This document shows positions 15,734 through 24,937 of a DNA stretch of 64,000 nucleotides, in pieces; within the stretch, counting starts at the first letter, position 1, and every line of letters starts with the position of its first letter. Made by a program: the position numbers and the translations under genes. The stretch lies in contig NZ_KB898872.1 of NCBI RefSeq assembly GCF_000377905.1, positions 347,884 to 411,883 on the forward strand, read 5' to 3'. Source of the stretch: Thioalkalivibrio sp. ALMg11. Its GTDB lineage: Bacteria > Pseudomonadota > Gammaproteobacteria > Ectothiorhodospirales > Ectothiorhodospiraceae. The notes under the pieces are model-generated. The model ran no database searches. It was not told the DNA's origin and saw only the letters and a program-made list of their open reading frames with translations.

Positions 15734-17755
15734 ATGCCGAAGCAGGATGCGGAACACCTCCTCGCCAGCGTGGAAGACGCCGATCTCGATCTGGCCGAAA
15801 CCCTGCGCCGGATCGTCGACTGGCTGCGCCCGGAGGACCCGCGCAATGTCGCGCCGGTGATCTCCCGCATCGAGCAACTGAATCTGGCCCTGGCGGAGAA
15901 CCCCCGCCTGCAGGAGCGGCTGCGCGAACGCCTGGAGGACGGACTGGAGGATGCCCGGCATCTGACGCTGTACACCGGGATCGGGCTGTTCTCGCGCAAG
16001 GGGTTCTTCCGCGAGGCGGCGGAACTGATCTACGAGCGGATCAATCCTCGCCCGATGGACCGGCGCGACCTGAAAGACGTGCTTTATCACGTCTTTCACC
16101 AGACCGATGACGCCATCTGGGTCGCGTCCCTTCCGGACGATGCCTGGTGGCGCTTTCTCGAATCCCTGGGCTGCCTGTCCGGCGAGCACCCGGGGGTTCT
16201 GCAGCGGGCCCGCGAGGAGGTCCTCTACGCCCTGGAGATGCTGTCGATCTGGGTAGCCGCGGAGGAGCTGGAACCGGAACTGCTGCGCCTGGACCCGTCG
16301 ATCGCCGAGCACAACTCGGCCTTTGTTGCCCAGGAGCGCGAGATCTCCGCCTATGTGCGCGACTATCGCGCCGCCCTGGAAGACCCCAACCACGAGCGCA
16401 TGGACGACCGCCATGCCCGGGTGCTGCTGGAGCAGTGCAGTGAACAGATCGCGCGCCTGCGCCAGCTGGCCATCACCCATGGCAACAGCCTGTCGCTGAC
16501 CCACCTGCTGGAACGGCTGGACCAGACCCTCGGGCGCATTCACAAGCTGCTCGATCTGCTGGAGCCTGACACGGATCGCGACACGCGCGCCGCCTCGGTC
16601 GGGGTGTTCCGCGAACTCATCACCATCAGCGCCCGCCAGCACGGCGTACGCGCGCTGTGGCAGGACAACATCAAGCTGGTCTCACGCAGCATCACCCAGC
16701 AAGTCAGCGACACCGGCGAGCACTACATCACGCAGTCGCGCGGCGAATACTTCCAGATGCTGCGCTCCGGGGCCGGCGCCGGGCTAATCATCGCGGTCAT
16801 GGCCCTGATCAAGATCCAGATCGAATCCCTCGGGCTGTCCCACGCGATCAACACCCTGTGGGTGAGCCTGAACTACGGCCTCGGCTTCGTACTGATCCAC
16901 ATCCTGCATTTCACCGTGGCCACCAAGCAGCCGGCCATGACCGCCGCGCGTCTGGCCGCCGCCATCGAGGAAAGCGAACGCGGCACAGCCGATCCACGAA
17001 CCATGGCGGATCTCCTGATGCGGGTGGGCCGTTCGCAGTTCGCTGCGGTCCTCGGCAACGTGGGCATCGCGCTGCCGACCGCCATCCTGATCGGCCTGTT
17101 CGCGGCCGGTCTGTTCAACGCCCCGGTCCTGTCCGATCACGAGGTCGACTACCTGGTGGACGGGCTGCACCCGATCATGGGCCTGGCACTGTTCTTTGCC
17201 GCGATCGCCGGGGTCTGGCTGTTCGTCTCCGGCCTGATCGCGGGCTTCTTCGACAACCGTTGCGCCTATCTCGACCTGCCCGGCCGCCTGCGTGAGCATC
17301 CGCTGCTGCGCCGGTTGCTGCCGACCGGTGCGCGCCACCGTCTGGCCGACTGGATCGGCCACAACTACGGTGCACTGATCGGCAACTTCCTGTTCGGTGT
17401 GCTGCTGGGGGTGACCGGCTATATCGGCTACCTGCTGAACCTGCCGCTGGACATCCAGCACGTGGCCTTTGCCTCGGCCAACCTCGGCTATGTCACCGCC
17501 AGCGAGGCGCCCGGGCTGGGCATGTTCGTGCTGTTCCTGGTGTTCGTGCTGCTGATCGGGGCGGTCAACCTGTGGGTCAGCTTCGGGCTCGCGTTGTACG
17601 TTGCCCTGCGTGCCCGTGGCGTGCGCATCGGGACCTTTGGCCGCGTGTTTCGCGCCTACGGCCACCACCTGCGCGAACGTCCGGGCGAATTCCTGTTCCC
17701 GCCCAGCGCCCAGGCCACGGCCGACGGGGGCGACGACGAGTCCGATGCCCGTTAG
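15734..17755 (+). CDS. Integral membrane protein of the so-called site-specific recombinase (Gcr-like) family
   Basis: The 673-residue protein has a long helical soluble N-terminal half (1-345) and about seven transmembrane helices (350-630). Sequences such as MLRSGAGAGLIIAVMALIK and FVLIHILHFTVATKQPAMTA match the family annotated as site-specific recombinase after gonococcal Gcr. No recombinase active site (Tyr or Ser type) is visible, and the membrane topology makes that name doubtful. The ATG follows AGGGA, and a TATAAT lies upstream. The stop overlaps the start of the next gene by eleven bases, so the two are coupled. Confidence 0.75.
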   Translation: MPKQDAEHLLASVEDADLDLAETLRRIVDWLRPEDPRNVAPVISRIEQLNLALAENPRLQERLRERLEDGLEDARHLTLYTGIGLFSRKGFFREAAELIYERINPRPMDRRDLKDVLYHVFHQTDDAIWVASLPDDAWWRFLESLGCLSGEHPGVLQRAREEVLYALEMLSIWVAAEELEPELLRLDPSIAEHNSAFVAQEREISAYVRDYRAALEDPNHERMDDRHARVLLEQCSEQIARLRQLAITHGNSLSLTHLLERLDQTLGRIHKLLDLLEPDTDRDTRAASVGVFRELITISARQHGVRALWQDNIKLVSRSITQQVSDTGEHYITQSRGEYFQMLRSGAGAGLIIAVMALIKIQIESLGLSHAINTLWVSLNYGLGFVLIHILHFTVATKQPAMTAARLAAAIEESERGTADPRTMADLLMRVGRSQFAAVLGNVGIALPTAILIGLFAAGLFNAPVLSDHEVDYLVDGLHPIMGLALFFAAIAGVWLFVSGLIAGFFDNRCAYLDLPGRLREHPLLRRLLPTGARHRLADWIGHNYGALIGNFLFGVLLGVTGYIGYLLNLPLDIQHVAFASANLGYVTASEAPGLGMFVLFLVFVLLIGAVNLWVSFGLALYVALRARGVRIGTFGRVFRAYGHHLRERPGEFLFPPSAQATADGGDDESDAR

Positions 17756-18779
17756 CAGGGCCTTGCGTCTGCTGGCGACGGCACTCGCGCTAGCGCTCGC
17801 CGGCTGTGCCGGGACGGTACCCAGCCCCTCCGGCGACGAGACCCGCGCGCCAATGATGACCCCCGAGGTCATCGACACAGCCGATGGCGACCGGCTGCCG
17901 CTGCACCGCTGGGGGCCGGACACCGCCGAGCGGGTTGTGCTGGCCCTGCACGGCTTCAACGACCACGGCGGCAGCATGCAGGCGCTGGGCGAGGCGCTGG
18001 CCGGGCACGACATTGCGGTGTATGCCTATGACCAGCGCGGCTTCGGGGCCACGCGCAACGTCGGCTACTGGTCCGGTCACCGTCTGATGGTCGAGGACGC
18101 CCGCACCGCGCTCCGGCTGCTGCAGGAGCGCTACCCCGACCAGACGCCCTACCTGATCGGCAAGAGCATGGGGGGAGCCGTCGCGCTACTGGCCGTGGCG
18201 GACACAGCCGATTCCGGGGGTGCATCGCCGCTGGTGGCCGGCACGGTCCTGATCGCCCCGGCGGTCTGGAGCCGCGGCGACATGCCCTGGTATCAGCGCT
18301 TCGGCCTGTGGCTGGGAGCGCGCCTGGCGCCCGGCTGGCGTCTGGACGGCGAGATGGCCGCCGATCTCGACATCCACCCCACCGATGACCCCGCCGTACT
18401 GCAACAGATGCGCGACGACCCGCTGGTGCTGCGTGATGCCCGCATCGATGCGCTGGACGGCCTGACCACCCTGATGACCCGCGCGCTGGAGGCGGGCCCG
18501 GCTTTGCCCCCACCGAGCCTGACGCTGTACGGGGCGCGCGACGATCTGGTGCCGCCCCAGCCCCTGGCGCGCCTGCTGGAGGCCCTGACCGCCCAGGAAT
18601 CCGATGACCATCGGGCGGCGCTCTACCCCGAGGGTTATCACATGCTGACCCGGTATACCGGGGCCGAAACCACCTTCGAGGACATCGCCGCCTGGCTGCG
18701 AGCCCCCGCAGGGGGCCTGCCCTCGGGCCACGAACGCTCGCCCGCCGCCCTGGCGCAGCACCTGCGCGAAAAGGACTGA
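17745..18779 (+). CDS. Lipoprotein alpha/beta hydrolase, monoacylglycerol-lipase-like
   Basis: The 344-residue protein has a lipoprotein signal peptide with lipobox ALAGC (Cys about 18) and a serine-hydrolase domain of the Hydrolase_4 type. The nucleophile is Ser141 in GKSMGG, the acid lies in YGARDDLVPP and the histidine in PEGYHML. HGFNDHGG near residue 68 forms the oxyanion region. It is probably anchored to a membrane and acts on acylglycerols or other esters. The start ATG 17745 overlaps the end of the preceding membrane protein gene; longer upstream frames read through that gene and were discarded. Confidence 0.85.
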   Translation: MPVSRALRLLATALALALAGCAGTVPSPSGDETRAPMMTPEVIDTADGDRLPLHRWGPDTAERVVLALHGFNDHGGSMQALGEALAGHDIAVYAYDQRGFGATRNVGYWSGHRLMVEDARTALRLLQERYPDQTPYLIGKSMGGAVALLAVADTADSGGASPLVAGTVLIAPAVWSRGDMPWYQRFGLWLGARLAPGWRLDGEMAADLDIHPTDDPAVLQQMRDDPLVLRDARIDALDGLTTLMTRALEAGPALPPPSLTLYGARDDLVPPQPLARLLEALTAQESDDHRAALYPEGYHMLTRYTGAETTFEDIAAWLRAPAGGLPSGHERSPAALAQHLREKD

Positions 18780-18849
18780 CCCGGGTTTCTCTGGCCACCA
18801 CCGCGCGCTGGCGCTACGGTGGACCCAGCCAACCTTCGGAGAACGCCCC

Positions 18850-19236
18850 ATGAGCCACTCGACCCCCAACCGCCTCGACGACCTGGTTGCCCGCAGCCGC
18901 CGCGATCAGGCGGAACGGGAACAGGGCTACCGCGAGCAAGCGTTGAAGATGTATCCGTGGGTGTGCGGACGCTGCGCGCGCGAATTCACCCGCGTCAACC
19001 TGCGCGAGCTGACCGTGCACCACCGCGACCACAACCACGACAATAATCCATCCGACGGCAGCAACTGGGAGCTGCTGTGCCTGTACTGCCACGACAACGA
19101 ACACCAGCGCTACACCGACGCCACCCCGGGCAGCGGCCAGACGGCGGGTACCAACTCGGCCACCCACAACCCCTTTGCCGGACTGGCTGGGTTGCTTAAC
19201 GATAACGACCGGGGCGGCGACGACTCGAAAACGTAG
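18850..19236 (+). CDS. yajD: HNH nuclease family protein YajD
   Basis: The 128-residue protein resembles Escherichia coli YajD. Residues about 30-90 hold the HNH-type zinc-binding fold: CGRCAREF, LTVHHRDHNHDNNPSDGSNW, and LLCLYCHDNEH. The CxxC pairs would hold a zinc and the HH...H residues form the presumed catalytic site. The C-terminal 40 residues are low complexity, rich in G, N and T. The ATG at 18850 has GGAGAA upstream. It is a single gene converging on the GNAT gene. The cellular substrate is unknown. Confidence 0.85.
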   Translation: MSHSTPNRLDDLVARSRRDQAEREQGYREQALKMYPWVCGRCAREFTRVNLRELTVHHRDHNHDNNPSDGSNWELLCLYCHDNEHQRYTDATPGSGQTAGTNSATHNPFAGLAGLLNDNDRGGDDSKT

Positions 19237-19266
19237 ATCGACTCCGGGCTGGATGCCGGCTTTGTG

Positions 19267-19848
19267 TCAGAGCCGGCGGCACCAGAACTGCAATGGCTTG
19301 AGGCTCTCCTGCCTCGCGCCGATATCCGGCCACGGGAAGTGGCCGACCAGCCCCTCGGCGCGACGGTAGCCGCGCTTTTCCCAGAACCCGTCCAAGGGCC
19401 GGTAACAGGCCGGGCGTCTCGGGTGATCATCCGGGCGCACCACCGCGCAGAAGGTGGCATGGGCAAAGCCCAGGCGCCGCGCCGCCGCCTCGCGCTCGTC
19501 GAAGAACCGATGCCCCGCGCCCTGGCCGCGGAAGTCCAGCTCCAGCACCGATTCCGCCAGGTAGTAATACGCCGCCGGGTCCAGTCCCTGCTCAAGGAAC
19601 GGGGCCTGGAACTCCGCCTCGGCCGCGGCCAGCGGCAGCGCAGTGGAGGCCCCCACGACGCGATCACCTTCCAGCGCGAGTACCAACGTACTGTCCGGGC
19701 AGTCCACGTAGTCCTGCAGATACCGCTCTTCGTACTCCGCGCTGCCGTCGTAGAGATACGGCCACTCGCGGAACACTGCGATGCGCAGGCGTGCAACATC
19801 CTCCAGGTATGGGGCCATCCCCGCCCCTCCCACGATCCTGTACTCCAT
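19267..19848 (-). CDS. GNAT-family N-acetyltransferase
   Basis: The 193-residue protein carries a GNAT fold. The acetyl-CoA-binding segment appears as LELDFRGQGAGHRFFDERE (Q/RxxGxG/A at about 112-120), preceded by the beta strand TLVLALEGDRVVGASTALP. The start ATG 19848 is chosen over a TTG at 19872. It is 24 bases downstream of the CNNM-type gene on the same strand, so the two are probably cotranscribed. The acceptor substrate is not identifiable. Confidence 0.78.
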   Translation of the reverse strand: MEYRIVGGAGMAPYLEDVARLRIAVFREWPYLYDGSAEYEERYLQDYVDCPDSTLVLALEGDRVVGASTALPLAAAEAEFQAPFLEQGLDPAAYYYLAESVLELDFRGQGAGHRFFDEREAAARRLGFAHATFCAVVRPDDHPRRPACYRPLDGFWEKRGYRRAEGLVGHFPWPDIGARQESLKPLQFWCRRL

Positions 19849-19872
19849 TCGTCTCGCCCCCCGGGATCGCAA

Positions 19873-20910
19873 TCAAACCGACGCCGGCGTGTCCGCGGGG
19901 GCCTCCCGGCCGACACCGCGCAAGAGGCGCCCAAGGATATCCGACCCACTCAATATGCGGCGCTGACTATCGGTCCACAGCAGGATCACGTCGTCCCCAA
20001 CCACCGTGTCGCCGCTGCTGGCCGGCCGCACCCGGAAATGGGGTACCAGGCTGCCGAGCCGGTGGCTGCCATCACGCACGACCAGCGGGTGATGGCAGTG
20101 ATGGTGGGGATCGAACCGCTCCGGCGCAAACAGCGCCTCGCGGGTGAAATCCGCGACCCGGATAGCCGTGCGCGGCTCGCCCTCGGGATCGCTGACCACC
20201 ATCCAGCTTCGACCCGGTCGATTGAGTCGGCGCAGGAACGCATCATCGGTACGGGGCTCGATCCCCGGGAACACCGGACGCCCGGCCTCGAAGTCCAGCG
20301 TGATCACGCTGTCCGGGTCCAGCGCCTCGCCCTCGTGCTGCACCAGGATGTCGTCCAGCTCGAGGAAATTCCGCGCGCCCCGCCCCTCGACCCGGGTGAT
20401 CTCGCTGCCGTGGGCCTGCATGTGCAGATCGATCAGGTAGTGCAGGTCGCGCTCGGGGAAGAAGCGAATCTCCTCACCGCCCAGCCAGCGGTCCAGCACC
20501 CAGGCGGTGGGCCGTGCCACCGGGTACATCAGGATCTGGTAGAAGCGCAGCAGTGGATACAGCGCCCCGGCCACCCGCAGGGCATGCCGCGAAAAATAGG
20601 ACTGCGGCAGGATTTCGGCAAAGATCGTGATCACCACGGTGGAGAACAGGAACGCCGCCACACCGCCCATCACCGAGCCAGACAACAACGCCAGCAGCAC
20701 GTTGACGGAAACGTTACCCCAGAGAATGGTCACCAAGGCAAAGTTAGCATCGGCGCGCAAGGCCAGAAGGCGCTCCGCGCGCCGGTCGCCCTTCTGCGCC
20801 TCGACCTCCAGCTCCAGCTTGCTGCGCGAGAACAGTCCGAGATTGAGCCCGGACAGAATCGCCGATTGGGACAGGCAGACGAGGATACCCAGCCAGGTGA
20901 GGACACTCAT
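19873..20910 (-). CDS. CNNM/DUF21-type membrane protein, CorC/HlyC-related
   Basis: The 345-residue protein has an N-terminal CNNM (DUF21) membrane domain of three to four helices (about 1-135; SQSAILSGLNLGLFSRS, NVSVNVLLALLSGS, ITIFAEILPQSYF) followed by a divergent CBS-like region (about 175-320). Relatives take part in Mg/Co efflux. The histidine-rich stretch DPHHHCHHPL (about 285) is unusual and might bind metal. The start is ATG 20910; a frame reaching 21021 adds an unlikely leader. It heads a two-gene unit with the acetyltransferase. Confidence 0.8.
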   Translation of the reverse strand: MSVLTWLGILVCLSQSAILSGLNLGLFSRSKLELEVEAQKGDRRAERLLALRADANFALVTILWGNVSVNVLLALLSGSVMGGVAAFLFSTVVITIFAEILPQSYFSRHALRVAGALYPLLRFYQILMYPVARPTAWVLDRWLGGEEIRFFPERDLHYLIDLHMQAHGSEITRVEGRGARNFLELDDILVQHEGEALDPDSVITLDFEAGRPVFPGIEPRTDDAFLRRLNRPGRSWMVVSDPEGEPRTAIRVADFTREALFAPERFDPHHHCHHPLVVRDGSHRLGSLVPHFRVRPASSGDTVVGDDVILLWTDSQRRILSGSDILGRLLRGVGREAPADTPASV

Positions 20911-21145
20911 GGGGTCTTTTCCTTGGGCAACACTGCGCACGAACGAGAGAGGCTTCAGGGTACCGCGCGGCAAGCCGTGCGCGCCCGCACGGAACGTTGG
21001 TTTCGTCGTGCAAAGCCCCACCCGTGAACCGGCAAAGCATCTACACTCGAAGACGGGGCCGATGCCTGTCGGGCCGGCCCCATAGCGGCCCGGTACGCCC
21101 GGAAACGGCCGGTCGGGCCACCGAATACGCTACAGGAGGATCTGC

Positions 21146-21595
21146 ATGGATACTGTCTGGATCGTTGTCGCCGACGCCGCACGAGCCCGCATCTTTACCT
21201 GCGAGGGCCGTGCCTGCCAGGGGATGCACGAGAGCGAGACGCTCTCGCACAGCGAATCCCGCGCCCACAATCAGGATCTCGTCTCGGATCGTCCCGGGCG
21301 CAGCTGGAGCAGTGCCAGCGGGGACGCACGCCACGCCATGCAGGACAGCACCGACCCCGCCGCCAACGAACGCAACCGCTTTGCCCGTCAGGTGGCCGAA
21401 CGCCTCAAGTCCGCCCATAACGACGGCACCTACAAGAAATTGGTGATCGTCGCCGCACCCTCGTTCCTGGGCGCCCTGCGCGAAATGCTGGACCCGACCG
21501 TGGCCCATAACGTCACTGCCGAGGTCGCCAAGAACATCACCAAATCCATCGACGCCACCACCCTGCGCAAGCACCTGCCCGACTTCCTCTACTAG
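21146..21595 (+). CDS. Host-attachment-family protein
   Basis: The 149-residue protein belongs to the family named after a protein needed for attachment to host cells. It opens with WIVVADAARARIFTCEG, has a central disordered stretch rich in S, D and R, and ends with KKLVIVAAPSFLGALREML and a C-terminal helix. The fold resembles archaeal release-factor-like domains, so the family name says little about function in a free-living organism. AGGAGG lies 9 bases before the ATG. It is monocistronic, with its own terminator. Confidence 0.8.
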   Translation: MDTVWIVVADAARARIFTCEGRACQGMHESETLSHSESRAHNQDLVSDRPGRSWSSASGDARHAMQDSTDPAANERNRFARQVAERLKSAHNDGTYKKLVIVAAPSFLGALREMLDPTVAHNVTAEVAKNITKSIDATTLRKHLPDFLY

Positions 21596-21606
21596 TCACA
21601 CCCCAG

Positions 21607-21633
21607 CCCTGGCCCCGCATGGCGGGGCCAGGG
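21607..21633 (+). terminator. Strong hairpin after the host-attachment-family gene
   Basis: CCCTGGCCCCGC pairs with GCGGGGCCAGGG across a 3-base loop, 11 bases after the stop codon and before the convergent phosphatase gene. It has no T-run and could serve both directions. Confidence 0.6.
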
Positions 21634-21658
21634 TGCGACCGACCGGAACAAACACCTC

Positions 21659-22258
21659 TCAGCGCTTACCGAGATCGTCCGGCTTCAGCGTGCCCAGCAG
21701 ACGCGGGCCGTCGGCGTGTGGCTCGAACACCGCCATCTCGGCCTCCTCGATCTCCACCTCCACCGCGTGGCGCAGGTTCAGGTCGTGGCCCACAACGACG
21801 ATGTTTTTCTTCGGATCCTTGGGCGGAGTATTCAGATGCCTCCGCAGGCCTTCGATCAGGTCCTCGCGGCGCTCGTCATCCTGGATAATCGGCAGATTGT
21901 AGAGCTCGGTCCGAATCTCGTAGTCATCGAAGGCATAGTGTGCGGTCTCCCAGTTGCGGCAGAACTCGCTGGTCAGCACCTGCTCCACCGGGATCGCGTA
22001 ATGCTCGAAGCCCTTGCCCACCTGGCGCGCCTGCTCACGCCCGTGCGTGCTGAGATTGCGCTGCCCTTCGCAGTCGTCCATGTCCGACAGATCGTAGTCG
22101 TCATGCGAGCGATCCGTCGCCGCATGCCGCCAGTACACCACCAGCCCGCCAGTCTGCATACGCTCGATCAGCGCATCCGGTGCCAGCGTCTCCGCATTCG
22201 CGGTAGCGAACGCCACCAGCAACAGGCCCAGGATTGCGCCCAGCATCCCAGTTCGCAT
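21659..22258 (-). CDS. Exported histidine phosphatase (copy 2)
   Basis: The 199-residue protein has a signal peptide (MRTGMLGAILGLLLVAFATA, cleavage near ANA) and a histidine-phosphatase domain. The phosphorylated histidine lies in VYWRHAATDRS (the family RHG is RHA here), and the second catalytic histidine is in VVVGHDLNLRH. The ATG at 22258 has GAGGAGG upstream. It is a tandem duplicate of the upstream gene (22368-22964), sharing ALIERMQ.GGLV.YWRHAATDRS. It probably removes phosphate from small molecules in the periplasm; the substrate is unknown. Confidence 0.8.
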   Translation of the reverse strand: MRTGMLGAILGLLLVAFATANAETLAPDALIERMQTGGLVVYWRHAATDRSHDDYDLSDMDDCEGQRNLSTHGREQARQVGKGFEHYAIPVEQVLTSEFCRNWETAHYAFDDYEIRTELYNLPIIQDDERREDLIEGLRRHLNTPPKDPKKNIVVVGHDLNLRHAVEVEIEEAEMAVFEPHADGPRLLGTLKPDDLGKR

Positions 22259-22367
22259 GCCGTCCTCCTCGCAGGTGATGGATTCGGTGTTTCCCTTGGG
22301 CGTAGACGATCTGCGGCCGCGGTGCCCGGCATCCACACCGGGCACGTGCCTCAAGGAATCCCGAGGC

Positions 22368-22964
22368 TCAGTCGAAGTCCTCGGGCGTCAGCACCCCGAG
22401 TACACGGGGCGAGTCGCCGCCGGGCTCGAACACGGCGATTTCACCCTCGTCGATGCGAACCCGGGCGGCCTGCTGAAGATTGATGTTGTGGCCGACGATC
22501 ACCACGTTCTTCCCGGCATCCTCCGGCGCCGTAACCAGATAGCGCCGCAATGCCTCGACCAGCTCCTGCTGGCGCTGACGGTCACGCACTGGCGGCACGT
22601 TGAACAGGTCGTCACGGACCTCCCAGGAATCTTCGCCGAAGGCGATCCGGGCGCTGTCGACATTGCGGCAGAAGGGCGAGCTCAGGATGCGCTCTACCGG
22701 AATCGCGTGGCGCTCGAAGCCCTCGCCCACCTGACGAGCCTGCTCGCGCCCGCGGTCGTCGAGATTGCGCTGCGCCTCGCAACGGCTCATGTCGGACAGG
22801 CCAGTGTCCCGCTGGCTGCGGTCGGTGGCCGCATGCCGCCAGTAAATCACCAGCCCACCCGCCTGCATGCGCTCGATCAGGGCCTCCGACGCCAGTGTGT
22901 CGGCGCTCGCGGTTACGGGGGAAAATCCAAGGATGATCAGGAACAAAAACCAGCGCCGAAGCAT
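22368..22964 (-). CDS. Exported histidine phosphatase (copy 1)
   Basis: The 198-residue protein has a signal peptide (MLRRWFLFLIILGFSPVTASA) and a histidine-phosphatase domain with VIYWRHAATDRS and VVIVGHNINLQ. It is a close paralogue of the following gene, and a gap of 109 bases separates the pair. GGAGG precedes the ATG. The two probably arose by tandem duplication. The divergent gene on the other side encodes Anbu. Confidence 0.8.
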   Translation of the reverse strand: MLRRWFLFLIILGFSPVTASADTLASEALIERMQAGGLVIYWRHAATDRSQRDTGLSDMSRCEAQRNLDDRGREQARQVGEGFERHAIPVERILSSPFCRNVDSARIAFGEDSWEVRDDLFNVPPVRDRQRQQELVEALRRYLVTAPEDAGKNVVIVGHNINLQQAARVRIDEGEIAVFEPGGDSPRVLGVLTPEDFD

Positions 22965-23126
22965 CGGGGCCTCCAGTAAAAGCAGGGTTCAACAGAGCAA
23001 GAGACCGTCATAAAAGGGCATCGGTTCGATGCATGTTCTGGGCGCGACCATCCGCCCGGCGCGTTGACGCCCCCCGACCCCAGCCCTAGTATGCCGTCAC
23101 CCCCTTGCCCGGAAACCCGCGTCCCC

Positions 23127-23951
23127 ATGACCTATTGTGTCGCCATCGATCTGGACGACGGTCTCGTCTTCGCCTCCGACTCCCGCACCAATGCGGGCGT
23201 CGACCAGGTCAGCACCTACAGCAAGATGCACACCTTCGAGATCGAGGGTCAGCGGGTCTTTGTGGTCCTCGCTGCCGGCAACCTCGCCACCACGCAATCG
23301 GTGGTACAGCAGCTCAAACGGGACATGGAAGAAGGTGCCGACGAGAGCCTGGCAACCGTGGAACGCATGTCGGATGCGGCCGACTATCTGGGGCGGCTCA
23401 ACCGCGAAGAGGCGGAAAAGCACTCCGAGGCGCTGTCCCGCTCCGGCATCAAGGCCGAGGCCACACTGATCATCGGCGGCCAGATCGGCCAGGACGCGCC
23501 GGCCATCTTCATGGTCTACCCGCAGGGCAACTACATCACCACCTCGCAGCAGACACGCTTCTTGCAGATCGGCGAGAGCAAATACGGCAAGCCGATCCTG
23601 GACCGCATCATTGACCCGACCACCCCGCTGGGCGATGCCGCGCGCTGTGCCCTGGTCTCCATCGATTCGACCATCCGCTCGAACCTGACCGTGGGGCCAC
23701 CGATCGAGGTGATGGTCTACGAGCGCGGCACCCTGACCTTCGACCATTACCTGTGCCTGGAGACGGACGACGACTACCTGCGATCGCTCACCCAGGCCTG
23801 GGACATGAACATCAAGAAGGCCTTCACCGACCTGCCGCGCTTCGACTGGGAATCCGCCCACGAACCCAAGCAGCGCGGGACGCGCGTCAGCCGTGGCTCC
23901 GGCAAGACGGCGGGGTCTTCCTCGACCAAGGCGAAAAAGCCGCACCGCTGA
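23127..23951 (+). CDS. Anbu, proteasome-like peptidase
   Basis: The 274-residue protein belongs to the Anbu (ancestral beta subunit) family of proteasome-related proteins. After removal of Met1, Thr2 would become the N-terminal nucleophile (MTYCVAID), and Asp18 (FASDSRT) and Lys33 (TYSKMHTF) fall where the proteasome catalytic aspartate and lysine lie. A lysine/serine-rich tail follows the domain. The start is ATG 23127, because the active threonine must follow the initiator; the longer frame from 23064 would bury it. It converges on alpha-E and ATP-grasp genes, the usual Anbu partners. Confidence 0.9.
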   Translation: MTYCVAIDLDDGLVFASDSRTNAGVDQVSTYSKMHTFEIEGQRVFVVLAAGNLATTQSVVQQLKRDMEEGADESLATVERMSDAADYLGRLNREEAEKHSEALSRSGIKAEATLIIGGQIGQDAPAIFMVYPQGNYITTSQQTRFLQIGESKYGKPILDRIIDPTTPLGDAARCALVSIDSTIRSNLTVGPPIEVMVYERGTLTFDHYLCLETDDDYLRSLTQAWDMNIKKAFTDLPRFDWESAHEPKQRGTRVSRGSGKTAGSSSTKAKKPHR

Positions 23952-23970
23952 ACGCGGTGGCGGGCCGAGT

Positions 23971-24936
23971 CTACGCCGCCTGAGTCTGAGTCTGCACCTG
24001 CGCCGGCGAGGCCAGGAACCAGGTCTCGGCGTTCGCGCCGTGAATATCCCCGATATCCCGCTGCAGCACGTCGATGAAGGCGTGCAGGCCCTCTTCCTTG
24101 ATCAATTCGTCCACGTGCGCATCGGCCGCGTGACGGCGTCCCTGGATCACCAGGCGCAGGGGCAGTTCGTTGTTCGGCAGTTTTTCCAGCGCGTCCTGTA
24201 CCTGGGTCAGGGCGTGGGTCACCGACCGCGGAAAGGCGGTGTCCTGCAACAGGTAGCGCACCACATCCACGCCGTTGATACGCCGCTTCACATGCTGGCG
24301 ATACATCTGAAAGCCGCTCTCCGAACGCAGGATGCTGGTCCACAACAGACCCTCGTAGGGCCCCGGGTCCTCGCCATCCTTCTTCAGGTGGCGCAGCGCG
24401 CCGACGTCGATCTGGCGCGTACCCATGTCGGCCCGCTCCAGGTTGCGTCCCAGGCGGATAAAGTCGTAGGCGGCATCGTGGCTCATGGTTCCGGCCAGCA
24501 GCCCGGTCAGGGTCTGGCAGCGCTGGATCACGTCCGACAGGAACTCGAACCGCCCGCGCTTGCCGATACCCTGGTCGATGTGGTCGCGCGCGAACAGATA
24601 GAGCTCGTTCATCACCTCCCAGGCCTCGGAAGGCACCAGATCGCGCGTGGTGCGTACGTTCTCGCGCGCAGCGCGCAGGGAGTTGAGGATGGAGCTGGGG
24701 TTGTCGGCATCCGCCAGCAGGAACTTCACGCAGTTGCGTTCATCGTCGCGCTGATAGTGATTGTCGAACAGGGCCTCGTTACCGGTGACGTCCACCAGCC
24801 CCTTCCAGGACAGCTGCACCGATTTCGGCATGTCCAGCGCCAGCAGATTGAAGGCCATGACCATGCGCGCGGTGTTCTCGGCACGCTCAACGTAGCGCGC
24901 CATCCAGTACACGCGTTCTGCGACTCTCGAGAGCAT
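23971..24936 (-). CDS. Alpha-E domain protein
   Basis: The 321-residue all-helical protein matches the alpha-E family, starting with MLSRVAERVYWMARYVERAE. These proteins are encoded beside circularly permuted ATP-grasp enzymes and Anbu, in gene sets proposed to make and process peptide-like modifications. It follows the ATP-grasp gene by one base, so the two are translationally coupled. It has no signal peptide or membrane segment. No catalytic residues are established for the family. Confidence 0.88.
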   Translation of the reverse strand: MLSRVAERVYWMARYVERAENTARMVMAFNLLALDMPKSVQLSWKGLVDVTGNEALFDNHYQRDDERNCVKFLLADADNPSSILNSLRAARENVRTTRDLVPSEAWEVMNELYLFARDHIDQGIGKRGRFEFLSDVIQRCQTLTGLLAGTMSHDAAYDFIRLGRNLERADMGTRQIDVGALRHLKKDGEDPGPYEGLLWTSILRSESGFQMYRQHVKRRINGVDVVRYLLQDTAFPRSVTHALTQVQDALEKLPNNELPLRLVIQGRRHAADAHVDELIKEEGLHAFIDVLQRDIGDIHGANAETWFLASPAQVQTQTQAA

Positions 24937-24937
24937 C

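Noticed and set aside
15612-15860. GTG-started 82-codon frame with a perfect GGAGG before the Gcr-family gene
   Set aside because: It overlaps the start of a well-supported gene, shows no domain and turns into low-complexity sequence. The ribosome-binding-like GGAGG is probably chance.
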